Positions 63,497 to 64,000 of a stretch of 64,000 nt of DNA are shown here, one piece after another. Under the pieces are notes generated by a model. The model saw only the letters and a program-made list of their open reading frames with translations. It was not told the origin of the DNA and did no database searches. The stretch's first letter is position 1. Each line of letters opens with the position of its first letter. The position numbers and the translations under genes are program-made. The stretch comes from Vibrio sp. ED004 (GTDB taxonomy: Bacteria; Pseudomonadota; Gammaproteobacteria; Enterobacterales; Vibrionaceae): contig NZ_CP066150.1 of NCBI RefSeq assembly GCF_023206395.1, positions 1,178,001 through 1,242,000 of the forward strand. The letters run 5' to 3'.

Positions 63497-64000
63497 TTAC
63501 AGGCGGTAGGTCATTGCTCTTTTGGCTACGTAGTTCACCATATCAAGCGTTGTGAAGATCGAATTAACATCATTAATGTCGTAATCCACATGTCCACGCT
63601 CAACATCTTGCTCAGCGAGACGATAAATATCAACGACACGCTCAGCTACCGCTTCCATCGGATCAATAAAAGTGACTGTTGGAAATGCCGTTTCAAGTTG
63701 CTTTCTAACCAAAGGAAGTTCCGTACACCCTAGAATAACCGTATCAACACCCTTCTCTACGATGCTTTGAACCGCAACCGCAAGAAGTGCCGCATTACGA
63801 TCAAACTCGCCCGCTTTAATGCCGTTGGTCTCTCGGATTGCTTGCCCACATGCGGTCATCTCGCCTGTCACTTCGCCATAGATAGCGCTATGAACGTTAT
63901 GTTCTTGCTCAAAAGCATCTGGCTTAACGAATACGAGATTGGCGTCAGTTAGGTAACGATCATAGATTCCCGAGTTGTATGTACCGTTGGTGCACAAAAT
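63497..64000 (-). CDS. Aspartate/glutamate racemase family, C-terminal part (runs off window)
   Basis: Only the end of the gene is in the window; the frame is open past 64000 and the TTG near 63997 is internal. It reads CTNGTYNSGIYDRYL, the second-half start of Asp/Glu racemases, and the second catalytic cysteine appears in VILGCTELPLV. Pseudo-symmetric fold using two Cys for proton transfer at the alpha carbon. It may be a racemase for aspartate or another amino acid. Its stop precedes a bidirectional terminator. Confidence 0.85.
   Translation of the reverse strand: MLCTNGTYNSGIYDRYLTDANLVFVKPDAFEQEHNVHSAIYGEVTGEMTACGQAIRETNGIKAGEFDRNAALLAVAVQSIVEKGVDTVILGCTELPLVRKQLETAFPTVTFIDPMEAVAERVVDIYRLAEQDVERGHVDYDINDVNSIFTTLDMVNYVAKRAMTYRL

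Noticed and set aside
1..64000. CRISPR arrays, tRNA or rRNA genes
   Set aside because: No regularly spaced direct repeats, cloverleaf sequences or rRNA were seen; the 5S-like stretch at 45.6 kb covers only part of a 5S.

Overview
The window reads as a segment of a marine Vibrio chromosome, most likely of the Splendidus clade and probably the second chromosome. The evidence is gene content and order. A ddl gene lies close to a HutA-type heme receptor, fadL sits directly before volA, and pxpABC, fabV and a DnaJ-related protein are present. Codon use is moderate in A+T and terminators are numerous and compact. Species and replicon are inferred from remembered families, not from a search. No tRNA, rRNA operon, CRISPR array or prophage was seen.

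Layout. 0-2.4 kb: the end of a tyrosine recombinase, ddl and a SPOR lipoprotein. 2.6-8.6 kb: a Pat/YfiQ-type acetyltransferase overlapping a LysR gene tail to tail, then a heme receptor behind a Fur box. 8.6-14.5 kb: an unlisted 24-codon membrane ORF, galE, and a tightly overlapping operon of TonB receptor, YfiR-like protein and diguanylate cyclase. 14.7-18.9 kb: 5-oxoprolinase pxpABC and an FAD oxidoreductase. 18.9-24.4 kb: a cluster of DnaA-box-like sites, the ybbA-ybbP exporter genes back to back with tesA, and fabV. 24.5-33.4 kb: a GAF/GGDEF/EAL phosphodiesterase, a predicted ABC-class ATPase, a stand-alone PBP2, a DnaJ-related protein, a 2OG-Fe(II) oxygenase and small genes. 33.4-38.2 kb: a 268-bp MITE-like element, a drug/metabolite transporter with an SgrR-like regulator, a thioesterase and an M48 lipoprotein protease. 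38.2-45.7 kb: a broken site-2 protease, fadL-volA (lipid scavenging), phnA, and a small OMP85-like protein behind a long structured leader that contains a terminator. 45.7-49.5 kb: a LysR gene, a patatin lipoprotein and pdxY. 49.7-54.7 kb: a ruined aspartate decarboxylation locus (aspT split by an IS66-family element, aspD frameshifted). 55.2-64 kb: an aaeXAB-like efflux operon, an unknown outer-membrane protein, a broken carboxylesterase-like lipoprotein, a phospholipase D lipoprotein and the end of an aspartate/glutamate racemase.

Themes. Lipid handling at the surface recurs (VolA, FadL, patatin, PLD, TesA, FabV). There are two c-di-GMP enzymes, one physically tied to an outer-membrane receptor. 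Four chromosomal genes plus the IS transposase are disrupted, all between 38 and 62 kb, while the first 38 kb shows no broken reading frame. The best candidates for something undescribed are the 5S-rRNA-like, terminator-bearing leader at 45.45-45.64 kb, the 24-residue membrane protein gene at 8.6 kb, the MITE at 33.4 kb, the DnaA-box cluster at 19.1 kb, and a carboxylesterase relative whose catalytic Ser and His positions are replaced.
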